Positions 1 to 9,486 are shown, numbered from the stretch's first letter. The stretch is 64,000 nucleotides of DNA from Caballeronia sordidicola (GCF_000729995.1 NZ_JNFG01000009.1:186001-250000); one strand, 5' to 3'. Numbers and translations: made by a program. Notes: generated by a model not told the origin, from the letters alone.

Positions 1-282
1 AGGTGATCGCGTTCCGATAATCACGAATTTGCAATAAGGGGCCAGCCTGCCCTGACGCAGGAGATCTTCGCTCGTGCCGAAATTCCTGTTGTCATAGACC
101 ATCACTGCGAAACCGTGCTTGGCGAAGAGTTCAACGTAACGATCAAGGTATTGCTCTTTGACTGCCGTAAAACCATGCGCCATGACAAAGGCAGGGCGGT
201 GAGCAATTGCATCGCCCGAGAGATAGAGCCAGCCTTTCAAGGTCAGGCCATCGGTTGTCTTGAAGCTGATATCGCTGCGCAT
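1..282 (-). pseudogene. Alpha/beta hydrolase, N-terminal part, apparently frameshifted and cut by window edge
   Basis: Reading the minus strand from an ATG at 282 (AGGA five bases upstream) gives a protein starting MRSDISFKTTDGLTLKGW, followed by the strand and oxyanion pattern VMAHGFTA and VYDNRNFGTS. This is the N-terminal half of a dienelactone-hydrolase-like or DUF4180-like alpha/beta hydrolase fold. Near positions 40-55 the homologous pattern leaves this frame: the usual continuation, a run reading LLQIRDYRNAIT, is found in the -1 frame, while the starting frame reads PYCKFVIIGTRSP. I infer a one-base insertion or two-base deletion. The rest of the gene lies left of the window. Either a pseudogene or a sequencing error is possible. 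The substrate is unknown. Confidence 0.55.
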
Positions 283-675
283 GAGCATCCTGTCGTGCCG
301 TGGCTATGGCCTTTTCGCAGATTTTGAATGCTCGCCATTTTTACGCACAGGTTCGCGGTGGCCAAACTGCTGCGGTTGCCGGCCAACCGAACTACTGGCC
401 GTGAACGTGCCGTTATTTAGCCTTTATCCACTTGTTACTTCTACCTACAACTCTAAATGCGCGCGCGGGCTATAAAGGAACAATGGAGACCACAGTAACG
501 CAAACCACCAAGGGCGTGATTCAAGCGAAATCGCTGATCACCAGCGCCGAAATACGCAATATGTAAGCAGAAAAACAAAAGTACCCTCGACAACGCGGAC
601 ACGAAGTGTTGCAAGTTCCGCCGGCCGTCCCTCCGCATATTCGCGCGCGTACGAGCGTGAATCGACCCTCACCGA
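283..675. other. Gene-free stretch
   Basis: It holds only short, non-homologous reading frames on both strands. It separates two minus-strand genes, so it should contain the promoter of the hydrolase at the left edge and the end of the acyl-CoA ligase transcript. I see no convincing hairpin terminator or operator. Confidence 0.5.
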
Positions 676-2316
676 TCATCCACCATATTTCTGCCTCAGC
701 AGCTTCTTGTTGATCTTCCCAACGCTTGTCCGTTCAATGGAGTCAACCAACAGGACGCGATCCGGAATACCCATCTTCGACAGCGTTCCATTCACGACGT
801 ACGATAAAAGATGCGACTTGATCAGCGATTCATCCGCCGACAGGCCCTCTCGCAACACGACGAGCGCGAGTGGGCGTTCGCCCCATAACGAATCTTTCAC
901 ACCAACGACCGCTGCCTCGCGTACGGACGGATGTCGACAAATCAGATCTTCGATCATGAGTGACGACACCCACTCCCCACCGGTTTTGATCACGTCCTTT
1001 AAGCGGTCTTTGATTCTCAGGTACCCATCAGGATAAAGTACCCCGATATCCCTGGTATGCAAATAGCCGCCCGACCATAGCTCTTCCGACGCTGACGGTT
1101 CGTGTAGATAGCCCTGCGTCAACCATGGAGCACGAACAACGACTTCCCCCATCGTGATTCCATCGTGGGCAACCTCTTGCATCCCTTCGTCAACGACGCG
1201 AAGCTCAACGAGAGGAATCGGCAACCCGGTCCTTGTCCGTAGCTCAAGCTCCTGTGATCCAGCGCCAAGTGATGCACTTTTGACCTGAGACAGGGTGAGG
1301 AAGGGACACGTTTCTGACATGCCGTATCCCGCAAAGACGTCAATCCCGCGTGAAAGCGCGGCCTCGGCAAGCGCTTTAGGTAAAGCTGCGCCGCCGATAA
1401 TGACTTTCCAGCGCGAAAAGTCTGCCGTACGCGCGCGGGGATGTCCCAAGACCATATCGAGAAGCGTCGGAACACCGTGGGAAAATGTAACCCCTTCGCG
1501 TTCAATTAGATCGATGAATATTTCGGGACTGTACCTGCCGGGATAGACTTGCTTCATCCCCAGCAGCGTTGCGACATAAGGAACACCCCACGCGTGAACG
1601 TGAAACATCGGCGTCATCGGCATATAAACGTCATCCCTATGGATGCGTCCCTGCTGGGCCGCGCTTGTAAAAGCCACGGCAACCGAAAGCGTGTGCAAAA
1701 CCAGTTGTCGATGACTAAAAAAGACGCCTTTGGGTAGACCTGTTGTTCCTGTCGTATAAAAGGTCGTAGCGCGTGAGTTCTCGTCGAAATTCGGGAATTC
1801 GAAGGATGTCCCGCTTGCTTCGAGCAAAGCTTCGTACTCCAGGGAAAAACTATCCGGCAGCGACGGCTCCGGGCTATCCTGCAACAATATGAATTGCTTG
1901 ACCGTGTTCAATTGATCCCGAATCTTGTTCAGGATGGGAAGAAAATCGCGGTGAACAATGACCACCGACGCGCCGGAATGTTGAATCGTATACGCGATCT
2001 GGTCCGGTGAAAGACGAACATTGGCGGTCATCATCACGGCACCCATCATGGGAACCGCAAAGTACATTTCGAGGTAGCGGTGGCTGTCCCAATCCATCAC
2101 CACTACCGTATCACCCATCGCCACGCCTAAGTGGTGGAGCGCATTCGCGAGTCGCGAAATCCGTTCGTCAAATTGGCTATACGTGAAGCGTGCAAGGTCA
2201 CGATAAACGATTTGCTGGTCGGGGCAACTAGCAAGTGACGAGCGCAACAGTTGCCTTACCAGCAGCGGATAGGCATACGCGGACGTGATCGGGTCGATCG
2301 ATTGAGATGTGGACAT
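676..2316 (-). CDS. AMP-forming acyl-CoA ligase (medium/long-chain fatty acid type)
   Basis: This is an acyl-adenylate-forming enzyme that would activate a carboxylic acid to its CoA thioester with ATP, in the cytoplasm. The phosphate-binding motif TTGTTGLPKG lies near residue 190, GYGMSET near 330, and the hinge and CoA region KTGGEWVSS near 440; the C-terminal catalytic Lys is in the VGKINKK stretch. The length, about 546 residues, is normal for the AlkK/FadD-like branch. I chose the ATG at 2316 because GGGAGA lies about eight bases upstream; a TTG codon 18 bases earlier has no such site. The next gene on the same strand is an SDR starting at 3303, with a 210-base gap. It could activate acids released by the neighbouring catabolic genes. 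The exact substrate is not readable from sequence. Confidence 0.85.
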   Translation of the reverse strand: MSTSQSIDPITSAYAYPLLVRQLLRSSLASCPDQQIVYRDLARFTYSQFDERISRLANALHHLGVAMGDTVVVMDWDSHRYLEMYFAVPMMGAVMMTANVRLSPDQIAYTIQHSGASVVIVHRDFLPILNKIRDQLNTVKQFILLQDSPEPSLPDSFSLEYEALLEASGTSFEFPNFDENSRATTFYTTGTTGLPKGVFFSHRQLVLHTLSVAVAFTSAAQQGRIHRDDVYMPMTPMFHVHAWGVPYVATLLGMKQVYPGRYSPEIFIDLIEREGVTFSHGVPTLLDMVLGHPRARTADFSRWKVIIGGAALPKALAEAALSRGIDVFAGYGMSETCPFLTLSQVKSASLGAGSQELELRTRTGLPIPLVELRVVDEGMQEVAHDGITMGEVVVRAPWLTQGYLHEPSASEELWSGGYLHTRDIGVLYPDGYLRIKDRLKDVIKTGGEWVSSLMIEDLICRHPSVREAAVVGVKDSLWGERPLALVVLREGLSADESLIKSHLLSYVVNGTLSKMGIPDRVLLVDSIERTSVGKINKKLLRQKYGG

Positions 2317-2526
2317 TGCAAGTCTCCCGGCCAACGGCGATCACCCATGACTCTGAACGATAGTTGGCGCAGTAATTTGATTTTTTGGTAGTTTCGACAC
2401 TGCTCTCGAACGGCAAGCTTGTCCGCCTCACTGCGCTGCTTTTCGAACACCAGTTTACTTGTGAGCTGCCGTAGTCTTTCGGAGACGATACGGTCTCGGT
2501 CTAGCGATAGACATCATCTTTAACGC

Positions 2527-3303
2527 TCACATCCAACTCAAAGTCTGACCACCATCAACAACGACGACAGCACCGGTCATATAGCTGCCCGCGTCTGATG
2601 CCAGGAGGAGCGTTGCGCCGTCCAATTGGTCCACTTCACCAATCTTGCGCATTGGGATACGTTGCAGGATATTCTCCTCTAGTCCATTTTCCTGAAAGGA
2701 AAGATGCATTTCCGTCCGGAAGTTTCCCGGGCAGAGTGAGTTCACCCGTACACCCTTGCGCGCAAGTTCCAGAGCCATCGTTTGTGTAAGCTGGATAAGA
2801 GCCGCCTTTGAAGCACCGTAGCTCGACAGATGACCGGCCGCACGCAGGCCAGAGGTTGACGCGATATTGATGATCGATCCGCTACCACATTCGACCATAC
2901 TCTGGGCTGCTCTCTGTGCCAGCAAGAATGCTCCCTTTAGATTTGTGTCAAAAATTCTCTCGATATCCTCGAGCTTCTGGGACAAGAACCGCTCTGCATA
3001 CAGAACGCCGGCGTTATTGATCAAGATGTCGATCGGTGCACCGATCTCCTCCTGCGCGCTTTGCCATGCCTGAGTGATGGATTGCGGCGATGTGACGTCC
3101 AGAGCTACGCCACACGCGCGATACCCGTCCACACGAAGACTTGCGACCTCGCTTTGCACCTTGTCAACACGTCGGGCCGCCAGCACCACTGCTGCGCCAG
3201 CCTGAGCCAACACCCGGGCAATGTGAAGTCCGATACCGCCGGAGGCGCCGCTGATAAATGCGGTCTTCCCCGTCAGACTGAACAACGATTGAATATCGTT
3301 CAC
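2527..3303 (-). CDS. Short-chain dehydrogenase/reductase (SDR)
   Basis: This is a classical SDR of about 258 residues, expected to interconvert an alcohol or 3-hydroxyacyl group and a ketone with NAD(P)H. It shows the TGxxxGxG cofactor motif as SGASGGIG near residue 15, NNAG near 90 and the catalytic YGASK. The open frame extends further upstream, but that extension lies inside the thiolase remnant. The GTG at 3303 overlaps the thiolase stop codon in a GTGA arrangement, so it is the natural start and shows former translational coupling with the upstream thiolase. A role in beta-oxidation-like or ketone metabolism is likely from this pairing; the substrate is not known. Confidence 0.82.
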   Translation of the reverse strand: MNDIQSLFSLTGKTAFISGASGGIGLHIARVLAQAGAAVVLAARRVDKVQSEVASLRVDGYRACGVALDVTSPQSITQAWQSAQEEIGAPIDILINNAGVLYAERFLSQKLEDIERIFDTNLKGAFLLAQRAAQSMVECGSGSIINIASTSGLRAAGHLSSYGASKAALIQLTQTMALELARKGVRVNSLCPGNFRTEMHLSFQENGLEENILQRIPMRKIGEVDQLDGATLLLASDAGSYMTGAVVVVDGGQTLSWM

Positions 3304-3902
3304 AAGATCACCTCGAAGAGTCCCGCCGCGCCCATCCCACCACCGACGCACATGGTCACGACGACGTAGCGAACACCGCGCCTCCGACCTTCGATCAACG
3401 CATGTCCGACCAGGTGCGATCCCGTCATTCCGTAGGGATGCCCAATGGCCACTCCGCCGCCGTTGACGTTGAATTTCTGGGGATCGATCCGCAATGTGTC
3501 GCGGCAGTACAAGGCCTGGCAAGCGAACGCTTCATTCAGCTCCCAAAGACCGATGTCGTCGACCGACAGACCACTTTGTCGCAGCAGTTTGGGAACTGCC
3601 AGCACTGGACCAAGGCCCATTTCCTCAGGGGCGCAGCCCGCCACTGCGATCCCCCGATAAATGCCAAGAGGCTTCAGATTTCTGCTGGCCACAACTGAGT
3701 CTGCCATCAACACACATGCGGACGCCCCGTCCGAAAGCTGGCTGGAATTACCAGCGGTGATGGAGCCGCCCTCGACAACGGACTTAAGTTGACCAAGCGA
3801 CGCCAGGTTTGTACCAGGCCGATTTCCCTCGTCTTGCGAGAATTCGACAATTGTTTTGCGAGGTTCATCTGGCGCCTGCGCATCGGGTAGTGATGTTTCT
3901 CT
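3300..3902 (-). pseudogene. Thiolase remnant lacking its N-terminal half
   Basis: The frame encodes only the C-terminal half of a thiolase: the DEGNRP and SQLSDGAS motifs, the NEAFA motif and the GHPYGMTGS stretch with its catalytic His, then the glycine-rich GGGMGAAG end. The complete paralogue at 37179-38363 has about 200 more residues before this point, including the nucleophilic Cys. Here homology begins right after the stop codon of the glyoxalase II gene at 3901. Upstream codons in the same frame overlap that gene and are unrelated to thiolases. I read this as a deletion or replacement junction that removed the N-terminal part. The protein cannot be an active thiolase. Its end still overlaps the SDR start by four bases. 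Confidence 0.8.
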
Positions 3903-4752
3903 AACTGAGAAAATCAGGGAGCAACCGTTCCGCGAGTTCCCGATAGTCCCCTTGAAACAGGTCCTTCCAGGCGCGCAGCAGTATGAACGCGGCGAGCCGA
4001 TGAGGTACTGGCACACCGAAGCGTTCGATAAGCACATTGTGAATTTCATCCTGTTGTGCGCGCAGGAATGGATTGACGGTCAACTCGTGGCCGATGGTCG
4101 TCGGTAGCGTCGGTCGGCCCGCCAGACGGAGCGCGGCCGCTTTCGCTTGCCAGCGTCTGATGTCCTCGTTACCGGGTTCGCATACGCGCGCGAACTCCAG
4201 ATTGGAGAGTGTGTATTCGTGAGCGCAATGCAGGAGCGTGGACGGCGGCAAGGTAGCTAGCTCGTCTAGAGACCCGAGCATTTCTTCAGCCGAGCCTTCG
4301 AGCAGTCGGCCACAGCCGCTTGCGAATAGGGTGTCTCCGGCGAAAAGATGGCCTGGCTGCCCATCGACTCCACGTTGAAAAAAAACAATGTGACCATGCG
4401 TGTGCCCCGGCGTAGCGATGACCGTCGCACGAAAATCTGGTTCGCTGACTTCGACTTCGAACCGGTCGCCCACCGGGCAGGTGACGCACTCTATCGATTC
4501 CCGCGCAGGCCCATAAACTGGCGTGTCCTGTTGTCCGCACGTGCGCAGCAATGTCCGAACGCCGCCGACATGGTCGCTATGATGGTGCGTGAGCAGTACC
4601 GCCGTGACGACCAGATTTCGGGACTTGCAGAACCGCTCGACTGGCTCAGCCGTTCCAGGGTCAACGACAATCGCGGAGGCACCGTCCGTGACCACCCACG
4701 CGTAGTTATCCTCAAAGAACGGTACAGGGATATATTCGAGGCTTTTTGCCAT
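3901..4752 (-). CDS. gloB: Glyoxalase II-like hydroxyacylglutathione hydrolase
   Basis: This metallo-beta-lactamase-fold enzyme is expected to hydrolyse S-lactoylglutathione to D-lactate and glutathione in the cytoplasm. The binuclear metal motif [10 protein letters not shown] is at about residue 54, followed by [15 protein letters not shown] and a late His in CAHEYTLSN, in the order of glyoxalase II. The length, 283 residues, is slightly longer than the usual 250-260. The start [19 protein letters not shown] matches the family N-terminus. The gene ends at the point where the adjoining thiolase begins to show homology. With the glyoxalase I gene at 5641-6108 it forms a complete glutathione-dependent methylglyoxal route on both sides of a Dke1-like cupin. 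It is probably a second copy beside a housekeeping gloB elsewhere. Confidence 0.88.
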   Translation of the reverse strand: MAKSLEYIPVPFFEDNYAWVVTDGASAIVVDPGTAEPVERFCKSRNLVVTAVLLTHHHSDHVGGVRTLLRTCGQQDTPVYGPARESIECVTCPVGDRFEVEVSEPDFRATVIATPGHTHGHIVFFQRGVDGQPGHLFAGDTLFASGCGRLLEGSAEEMLGSLDELATLPPSTLLHCAHEYTLSNLEFARVCEPGNEDIRRWQAKAAALRLAGRPTLPTTIGHELTVNPFLRAQQDEIHNVLIERFGVPVPHRLAAFILLRAWKDLFQGDYRELAERLLPDFLS

Positions 4753-5138
4753 GTTGCTTGTCGGCTAGATCGATGAAGTTTTATACACCGGGCGCAGCGC
4801 CATGGCTCGGACCTGCCAGAAGAGGGTGGAAAAAGGCGCTGCACCCGGCCCGGGACGCGGAATGTAATAATCGTGCATCGGCGACTGTCGGCTCTCCCCT
4901 TTGCTCAACCCCGGCCCAAGCTGGACATGTCGCCCTCCGCCCAATCTTCGCTAAAACCGACCTCATAGCGTCATCGCCCCGTTCGCTTGACCGAAGGTAG
5001 TCGCGGGTGCACTACGCACTCCTACCTATGACCAAGCCAATCTCCGAGCAAGGCCCGAAGTCGACTGGGTTATTGGCGCCACCTCGCCCACAACTCCGTG
5101 TGAGATGTGTTTTAGCTAATGTTGTCGACTCATACACG
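4753..5138. other. Gene-free stretch between gloB and the cupin gene
   Basis: Only short overlapping frames without recognisable motifs are present. The gap of 386 bases suggests that gloB has its own promoter here rather than relying on the cupin/gloA transcript. I see no clear -35/-10 pair or terminator. Confidence 0.4.
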
Positions 5139-5588
5139 CTACTCGCTGAGGTGAGGAACCGTCTTCGATTGACGAATAATTTCTTCCCAACTCTCGTACG
5201 CAACAATGCCATTATCGTCAAAGAAGAGGATAGCGCCCTCCATCATGAACAGATACTCCGTGTCCTCGAGCGCCGTCGTCGCACCGTGAATCATGCCATT
5301 TGGCTCGTAGACATAGTCACCGGCCTCCAGCGTCGCATCACGCACTTGTAGCTTCCCCTTGATTATCCAAGTGTGCGACGCTCCAATGTGCTTGTGCGGG
5401 GGTGCCTGGAACCCCTTCAACCAGCGATACAATAACGCGATTCTTCCCGATTCGTGACCTGCCCACAGTACTTTCGTGAAGGAACGTTCAGGATCATTCG
5501 GATCAGGATACCAACCCTTAGTATCACTATGTTTTACCAAAGTGTCCATCAATGCGGGGTTAAGCGGGGTAATATCTTGGAGGGCCAT
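5139..5588 (-). CDS. Dke1-like cupin dioxygenase (beta-diketone cleaving type)
   Basis: This is a single-domain cupin of 149 residues. His65 and His67 in PPHKHIG and His101 in GMIHGAT form a three-His metal site, with a conserved end FFDDNG followed by a Trp-Glu pair. From memory of the family, spacing and C-terminal pattern resemble Dke1 of Acinetobacter johnsonii, a non-haem Fe(II) enzyme with a three-His site that splits acetylacetone into acetate and methylglyoxal. 2,4'-Dihydroxyacetophenone dioxygenase is a related alternative. The ATG at 5588 has AAGGA about eight bases upstream; the longer frame has no support. It lies 52 bases after gloA on the same strand, with gloB downstream. That context fits production of an alpha-ketoaldehyde that the glyoxalases remove. 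The substrate is inferred. Confidence 0.68.
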   Translation of the reverse strand: MALQDITPLNPALMDTLVKHSDTKGWYPDPNDPERSFTKVLWAGHESGRIALLYRWLKGFQAPPHKHIGASHTWIIKGKLQVRDATLEAGDYVYEPNGMIHGATTALEDTEYLFMMEGAILFFDDNGIVAYESWEEIIRQSKTVPHLSE

Positions 5589-5640
5589 GGCTATTTCCTT
5601 ATTCCCAGTGAAAACGACTGTGTGCAGGCTTGGTCGCTCC

Positions 5641-6108
5641 TCACGACACAACGCGTGTAAACGACTCCTTGTCAATGATTTCGACCCAGTAGCCATCAGG
5701 GTCTGCCACAAAGGCAATACCTTTCATGGATCCATCGTTCGGCCGCTTCACGAACGAAACATCCTTCTCAACAAGCTGATCACAAAATGCATTGACGTCA
5801 GGTACAGAAAAGCAGATATGCCCGAACCCGCGGGGATCCGCATTGCCGTTGTGATAGCCCGAAAAGTTAGAATCGGCTTCGGTTCCCCAATTGTGGGTCA
5901 GTTCTAGAAGCCCCTTCTGTTTTGGAATCCATTCCAAACTGCTAAAGTCTTCCTCGCAGTCCGAAGGAGCCAGAAAATATAGCGAGAACTTCCCCTGCGG
6001 AAAATCAAACTGACGCACCATCTTCATACGAAAGTGCTCTTGGTAGAACCGTACAGAACTTTGCGGATCACGAACCCGCAACATCGTGTGGTTAAGAACA
6101 ATACTCAT
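5641..6108 (-). CDS. gloA: Glyoxalase I (lactoylglutathione lyase)
   Basis: This VOC-fold metalloenzyme isomerises the methylglyoxal-glutathione hemithioacetal to S-lactoylglutathione. It has the family signature throughout its 155 residues: an opening NHTMLRVRD with the first His ligand, LELTHNWGTE with a Glu ligand, GFGHICFSVPD with the second His, and the terminal FVADPDGYWVEII with the last Glu. The ATG at 6108 has GGAA seven bases upstream. It is the first gene of a unit with the Dke1-like cupin (52-base gap), with gloB further downstream. Presence of both glyoxalases in a catabolic island, rather than alone, suggests that a pathway step here produces methylglyoxal or a related 2-oxoaldehyde. 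Confidence 0.9.
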   Translation of the reverse strand: MSIVLNHTMLRVRDPQSSVRFYQEHFRMKMVRQFDFPQGKFSLYFLAPSDCEEDFSSLEWIPKQKGLLELTHNWGTEADSNFSGYHNGNADPRGFGHICFSVPDVNAFCDQLVEKDVSFVKRPNDGSMKGIAFVADPDGYWVEIIDKESFTRVVS

Positions 6109-6705
6109 AACGAAATTCCATACGAATTAAGAAATCATATGATTGAGATCGAGGCAACGCCACCTTCGCTTCTGAATCAAGTCCGCGCATCCGATCGAGA
6201 AACGTTTGCTCGCAAATAACTGGGCGCTGGCACAGGATCCCTATAAACCCACGCTTTGACTAGTGAAACCAACACCAATGCTAGTCATTAGTTGTCCCTA
6301 TTTCACTAACTCGGCCTGCGGTGAGCAGAACGTCGTTTCCCGGATTTAACTTGCTCTTCGCCATACGTCGCACACTCATATGCCGTTGAGATGGCGACGT
6401 CAAATCCACCTGCCTTTGCTCTACCGGACTTATTATGTTCTATGGAGTAAGGTTAGCTTACACGCCAGCGCTGAATTGGAACATGTTTTAGCGGGACACG
6501 GCTTGGTCATCAGAGGCCATTCATCGAGAGCGTTCACGTTCTTAATAAGTAACCGACAGGATTTGCAATTGATCGCTCCGTACATCGAGCGCTTCGAGCA
6601 GATCAGCGCAGAGGAAGGCGCTGATGCAACCGACGACAGCCGTAGTGATAGGGGCGCCAATCACGCAGGCGCATATCGCGTCTCGTCCGGTGTGCCCGGT
6701 TATGG
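6109..6705. other. Intergenic region upstream of gloA
   Basis: This region between gloA (start 6108) and the hairpin behind the aldehyde dehydrogenase should contain the gloA promoter. A plus-strand frame of 120 codons at 6380-6742 is open, but it lacks a clear ribosome site and recognisable motifs and runs through the hairpin at 6709-6731, so I do not call it a gene. No TAGGTCA-type operator is seen, so the gloA unit looks separately controlled. Confidence 0.4.
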
Positions 6706-6731
6706 AAAGGGCCGGCAAACCGCGCCGGCCC
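6706..6731 (-). terminator. Hairpin terminator of the Baeyer-Villiger operon
   Basis: GGGCCGGC (6709-6716) and GCCGGCCC (6724-6731) form a perfect 8-bp GC-rich stem with a 7-base loop. On the minus strand it is followed by TTTCC. It lies 22 bases past the aldehyde dehydrogenase stop codon. The T-run is short, so it may be a weak intrinsic terminator. Confidence 0.6.
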
Positions 6732-6752
6732 CGATTCGATAATGGAAACTAC

Positions 6753-8234
6753 TTACTGCACACCACCAATACAGAGGTACTTCAGTTCGAGGTAGTCATC
6801 AATGCCGTACTTCGAGCCTTCGCGGCCCAAGCCGCTTTCTTTCACACCACCAAATGGCGCTACTTCTGTTGAAATAAGACCCTCGTTGATGCCCACGATT
6901 CCATACTCGAGCGCTTCGGCGACTTTCCAGACGCGCGCAATATCCCGGCTATAGAAGTAGGACGCGAGGCCAAATTCGGTATCGTTGGCCATCGTGATAG
7001 CCTCTTCGTCCGTCGAAAACCGGAAGACAGGGGCGACTGGGCCAAACGTCTCTTCGCGGAAGATGAGCATGTCCGGCGTCGTGCCGGAAAGGATGGTTGG
7101 CTCGTAAAAGTTCTCGCCGGCAGCATGTTTCTTGCCACCGAGCACAACCCTTGCGCCCTTCGCGACGGCGTCCGCGACGTGTTGCTCGACTTTCGCGACC
7201 GCCTTGCTGTCAATCAACGGCCCGATAAGCGTTCCGTTTTCCAGTCCATTACCGACCTTTAATTTCAACACCTCTCGGGAAAGCTTCTCCACAAATTCGT
7301 CGTAGACGCCGTCTTGCACCAGCAGACGATTGGCGCAGACACAGGTTTGGCCTGCGTTGCGATACTTGGAAGCAATCGCACCCTTCACAGCCGCATCAAG
7401 GTCTGCATCGTCAAATACGATAAAAGGAGCGTTACCACCAAGTTCCATCGACGCTTTCTTCACGGTGGTCGCGCATTGCGCCAGTAACACTTTGCCGACT
7501 TCGGTCGAGCCGGTAAAGGACAGCTTGCGTACCGTGGGATTGCTCGAGAGTTCCCCGCCGATGGCGCCGGACGCACCCGTTACGCAGGCGATGACACCCT
7601 TCGGCATGCCGGCGCGTTCGGCCAGCACACACAGTGCGAGCGCCGAGAACGGCGTCTGACTGGCGGGTTTCAGGACCATCGTGCAACCAGCGGCGAGCGC
7701 CGGACCAATCTTGCGCGTCAGCATCGCTGCCGGGAAGTTCCACGGTGTGATTGCTGCGCACACGCCGATCGGTTGCTTCAAGACGATGATTCGCTTGTCG
7801 CGGGCGTGACCCGGGATGGTGTCGCCGTAGACACGCTTGCCTTCTTCCGCGAACCACTCAAGAAACGATGCTGCGTAGCCGATTTCGCCCCGGCTCTCAG
7901 CGAGCGGCTTGCCCTGCTCGGCGGTCATGATGAGAGCGAGATCGTCTTGATTCTCGAGCATCAGTTCGTACCAACGCCGCAGAATGGCAGCGCGCTCCTT
8001 GCTCGTTTTTGCACGCCACTCAGGCAATGCCTTCTCGCATGCTTCGATGGCGCGACGCGTTTCATCGGCCCCCATCTTCGGTACGGTGCCCAACACTTCA
8101 CCGGTGGCAGGATTCGTGACTTCAATGACCCGGCCGTTGTCGGCACCGACCCACACACCATTGATGAAGCAGGAATTTTTGACAAGGCTCTCATCCTTCA
8201 GAGCGACTGACGCAGCAAACCGTGTATTTGACAT
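6753..8234 (-). CDS. NAD(P)-dependent aldehyde dehydrogenase, succinate-semialdehyde dehydrogenase (GabD) type
   Basis: It oxidises an aldehyde to a carboxylic acid. The 493 residues include TPWNFPAAM, the cofactor loop FTGSTEVGK near 240, the general base Glu264 in ELGGNAP and the nucleophile Cys298 in AGQTCVCANR, all typical of the semialdehyde branch. It is the last gene of a minus-strand operon; the Fe-alcohol dehydrogenase ends 53 bases upstream and a hairpin follows. In this setting it probably oxidises an omega-oxo acid (semialdehyde) produced from the hydrolysed Baeyer-Villiger product to a dicarboxylic acid, as 6-oxohexanoate is oxidised in cyclohexanone catabolism. A true GABA-shunt role is the alternative. 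Confidence 0.9.
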   Translation of the reverse strand: MSNTRFAASVALKDESLVKNSCFINGVWVGADNGRVIEVTNPATGEVLGTVPKMGADETRRAIEACEKALPEWRAKTSKERAAILRRWYELMLENQDDLALIMTAEQGKPLAESRGEIGYAASFLEWFAEEGKRVYGDTIPGHARDKRIIVLKQPIGVCAAITPWNFPAAMLTRKIGPALAAGCTMVLKPASQTPFSALALCVLAERAGMPKGVIACVTGASGAIGGELSSNPTVRKLSFTGSTEVGKVLLAQCATTVKKASMELGGNAPFIVFDDADLDAAVKGAIASKYRNAGQTCVCANRLLVQDGVYDEFVEKLSREVLKLKVGNGLENGTLIGPLIDSKAVAKVEQHVADAVAKGARVVLGGKKHAAGENFYEPTILSGTTPDMLIFREETFGPVAPVFRFSTDEEAITMANDTEFGLASYFYSRDIARVWKVAEALEYGIVGINEGLISTEVAPFGGVKESGLGREGSKYGIDDYLELKYLCIGGVQ

Positions 8235-8287
8235 GATGATTCAACCTGAAATGGAGTCGTGTGAGACGATGGTCTTGCACAAAGCCT

Positions 8288-9445
8288 TTAAAACGCTGCC
8301 TGATAGATTGCCAGCGCGTCCCGTTCAGTCACCTCGCGGGGATTGTTGACCAGCAGGCGCGTCTGCTTCATCGCATCGGATGCCAGTGTTGCGAGCGTGT
8401 CCTCCGGGATACCGACGTCGCGAAGACGCTGCGGCACACCCAATTCGCGGCTTAATGCCTGCAGTTGCTCAATCAACAAGGACGCGCGCTCTGCCGCAGG
8501 AGCACGGGACAACTCAGGAAAGAGCTCGCAGGCCAGTTCCGCATATAAGCCGTCAGCGTGGCTCACATTGAAGCGCATAACGTGTGGAAGGACGAGCGCG
8601 TTCGACAGACCATGCGGCACGTGATAGCGCGCACCGACCGGATACGCGAGCGCATGCACCGCAGCCACCGGAGAATTCGCGAACGCCTGCCCCGCCAGGC
8701 AGGAACCGAGCAACATTGCGTTGCGGGCCGCTGCATTCCTGCCGTCAAACACCGCCGTACGAATGTTCGCTCCGAGCAATCTCAACGCTTGGATGGCCAG
8801 CGTCTTCGAGATGGGATTGTTGTTTGCAGATGCCGACGTGATGGCTTCGATTGCATGCACGATTGCGTCGATGCCAGTCGCCGCGGTCACTGCTGCTGGA
8901 AGGCCAAGAGTCAGGTCGCCATCGAGAATGGCGATATCCGGGAGAAGAAGCGGAGAGACTATTCCCTTCTTCTCGGATTCGCCCGTTGTAACGATGGCAA
9001 TGGGCGTTACCTCTGAACCCGTGCCCGCGGTCGTCGGAATGAGCGCCAACGGCAACCTTGGGCCTTCTGCAACGCGCACACCGTACGCGTCGCTGAGCAG
9101 GCCCTTGTTGCCGGCAAGCAGAGCCGCGACCTTCGCAACGTCCATAGGTGATCCACCGCCGACGCCGAGCACGCCGGTCACTCGCGTCTCCCTCGCCATC
9201 TCGACCGCGCCAAGGATGTTTGCCTCAGGCGGATCCGCGACAACGTCGTCGTAAACCCAGACTTCGATTCCAGCGGCGCGGAGGTTCTCTTCAAACGGGG
9301 CAAGCAGTCCTGCTTTACGCAGACCCGCATCCGTGACGATGAGAACTCGTTGCCCAAGCGTCGGCGCGACGATTGCCGCAACGTCCTTACTGATACCGGA
9401 GCCACAGCGGATTGATGGGGTAGTTTCAAACGAAAACGGCTTCAT
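8288..9445 (-). CDS. Iron-containing alcohol dehydrogenase (group III)
   Basis: This NAD(P)-dependent metal alcohol dehydrogenase of 385 residues would oxidise a primary alcohol to an aldehyde. Visible motifs are GVGGGSPMDVAK near 95, PTTAGTGSEVT near 140, the metal site DAIVHAIEA near 195, and HALAYP with HVPHGLSNA near 265-280. The ATG at 9445 is preceded by GAGG with good spacing. It sits between the esterase (42 bases) and the aldehyde dehydrogenase (53 bases), the order expected for hydroxy acid to oxo acid to diacid conversion. Maleylacetate reductase belongs to the same superfamily, but no ring-cleavage genes are nearby, so alcohol oxidation is preferred. Confidence 0.88.
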   Translation of the reverse strand: MKPFSFETTPSIRCGSGISKDVAAIVAPTLGQRVLIVTDAGLRKAGLLAPFEENLRAAGIEVWVYDDVVADPPEANILGAVEMARETRVTGVLGVGGGSPMDVAKVAALLAGNKGLLSDAYGVRVAEGPRLPLALIPTTAGTGSEVTPIAIVTTGESEKKGIVSPLLLPDIAILDGDLTLGLPAAVTAATGIDAIVHAIEAITSASANNNPISKTLAIQALRLLGANIRTAVFDGRNAAARNAMLLGSCLAGQAFANSPVAAVHALAYPVGARYHVPHGLSNALVLPHVMRFNVSHADGLYAELACELFPELSRAPAAERASLLIEQLQALSRELGVPQRLRDVGIPEDTLATLASDAMKQTRLLVNNPREVTERDALAIYQAAF

Positions 9446-9486
9446 GCGTACCTCTTGAAATTTCGTATACGGCCAGTGCGCCAGTG

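Noticed and set aside
6380..6742. 120-codon plus-strand frame between gloA and the aldehyde dehydrogenase
   Set aside because: No ribosome site, no domain pattern, and it runs through the terminator hairpin at 6709-6731.
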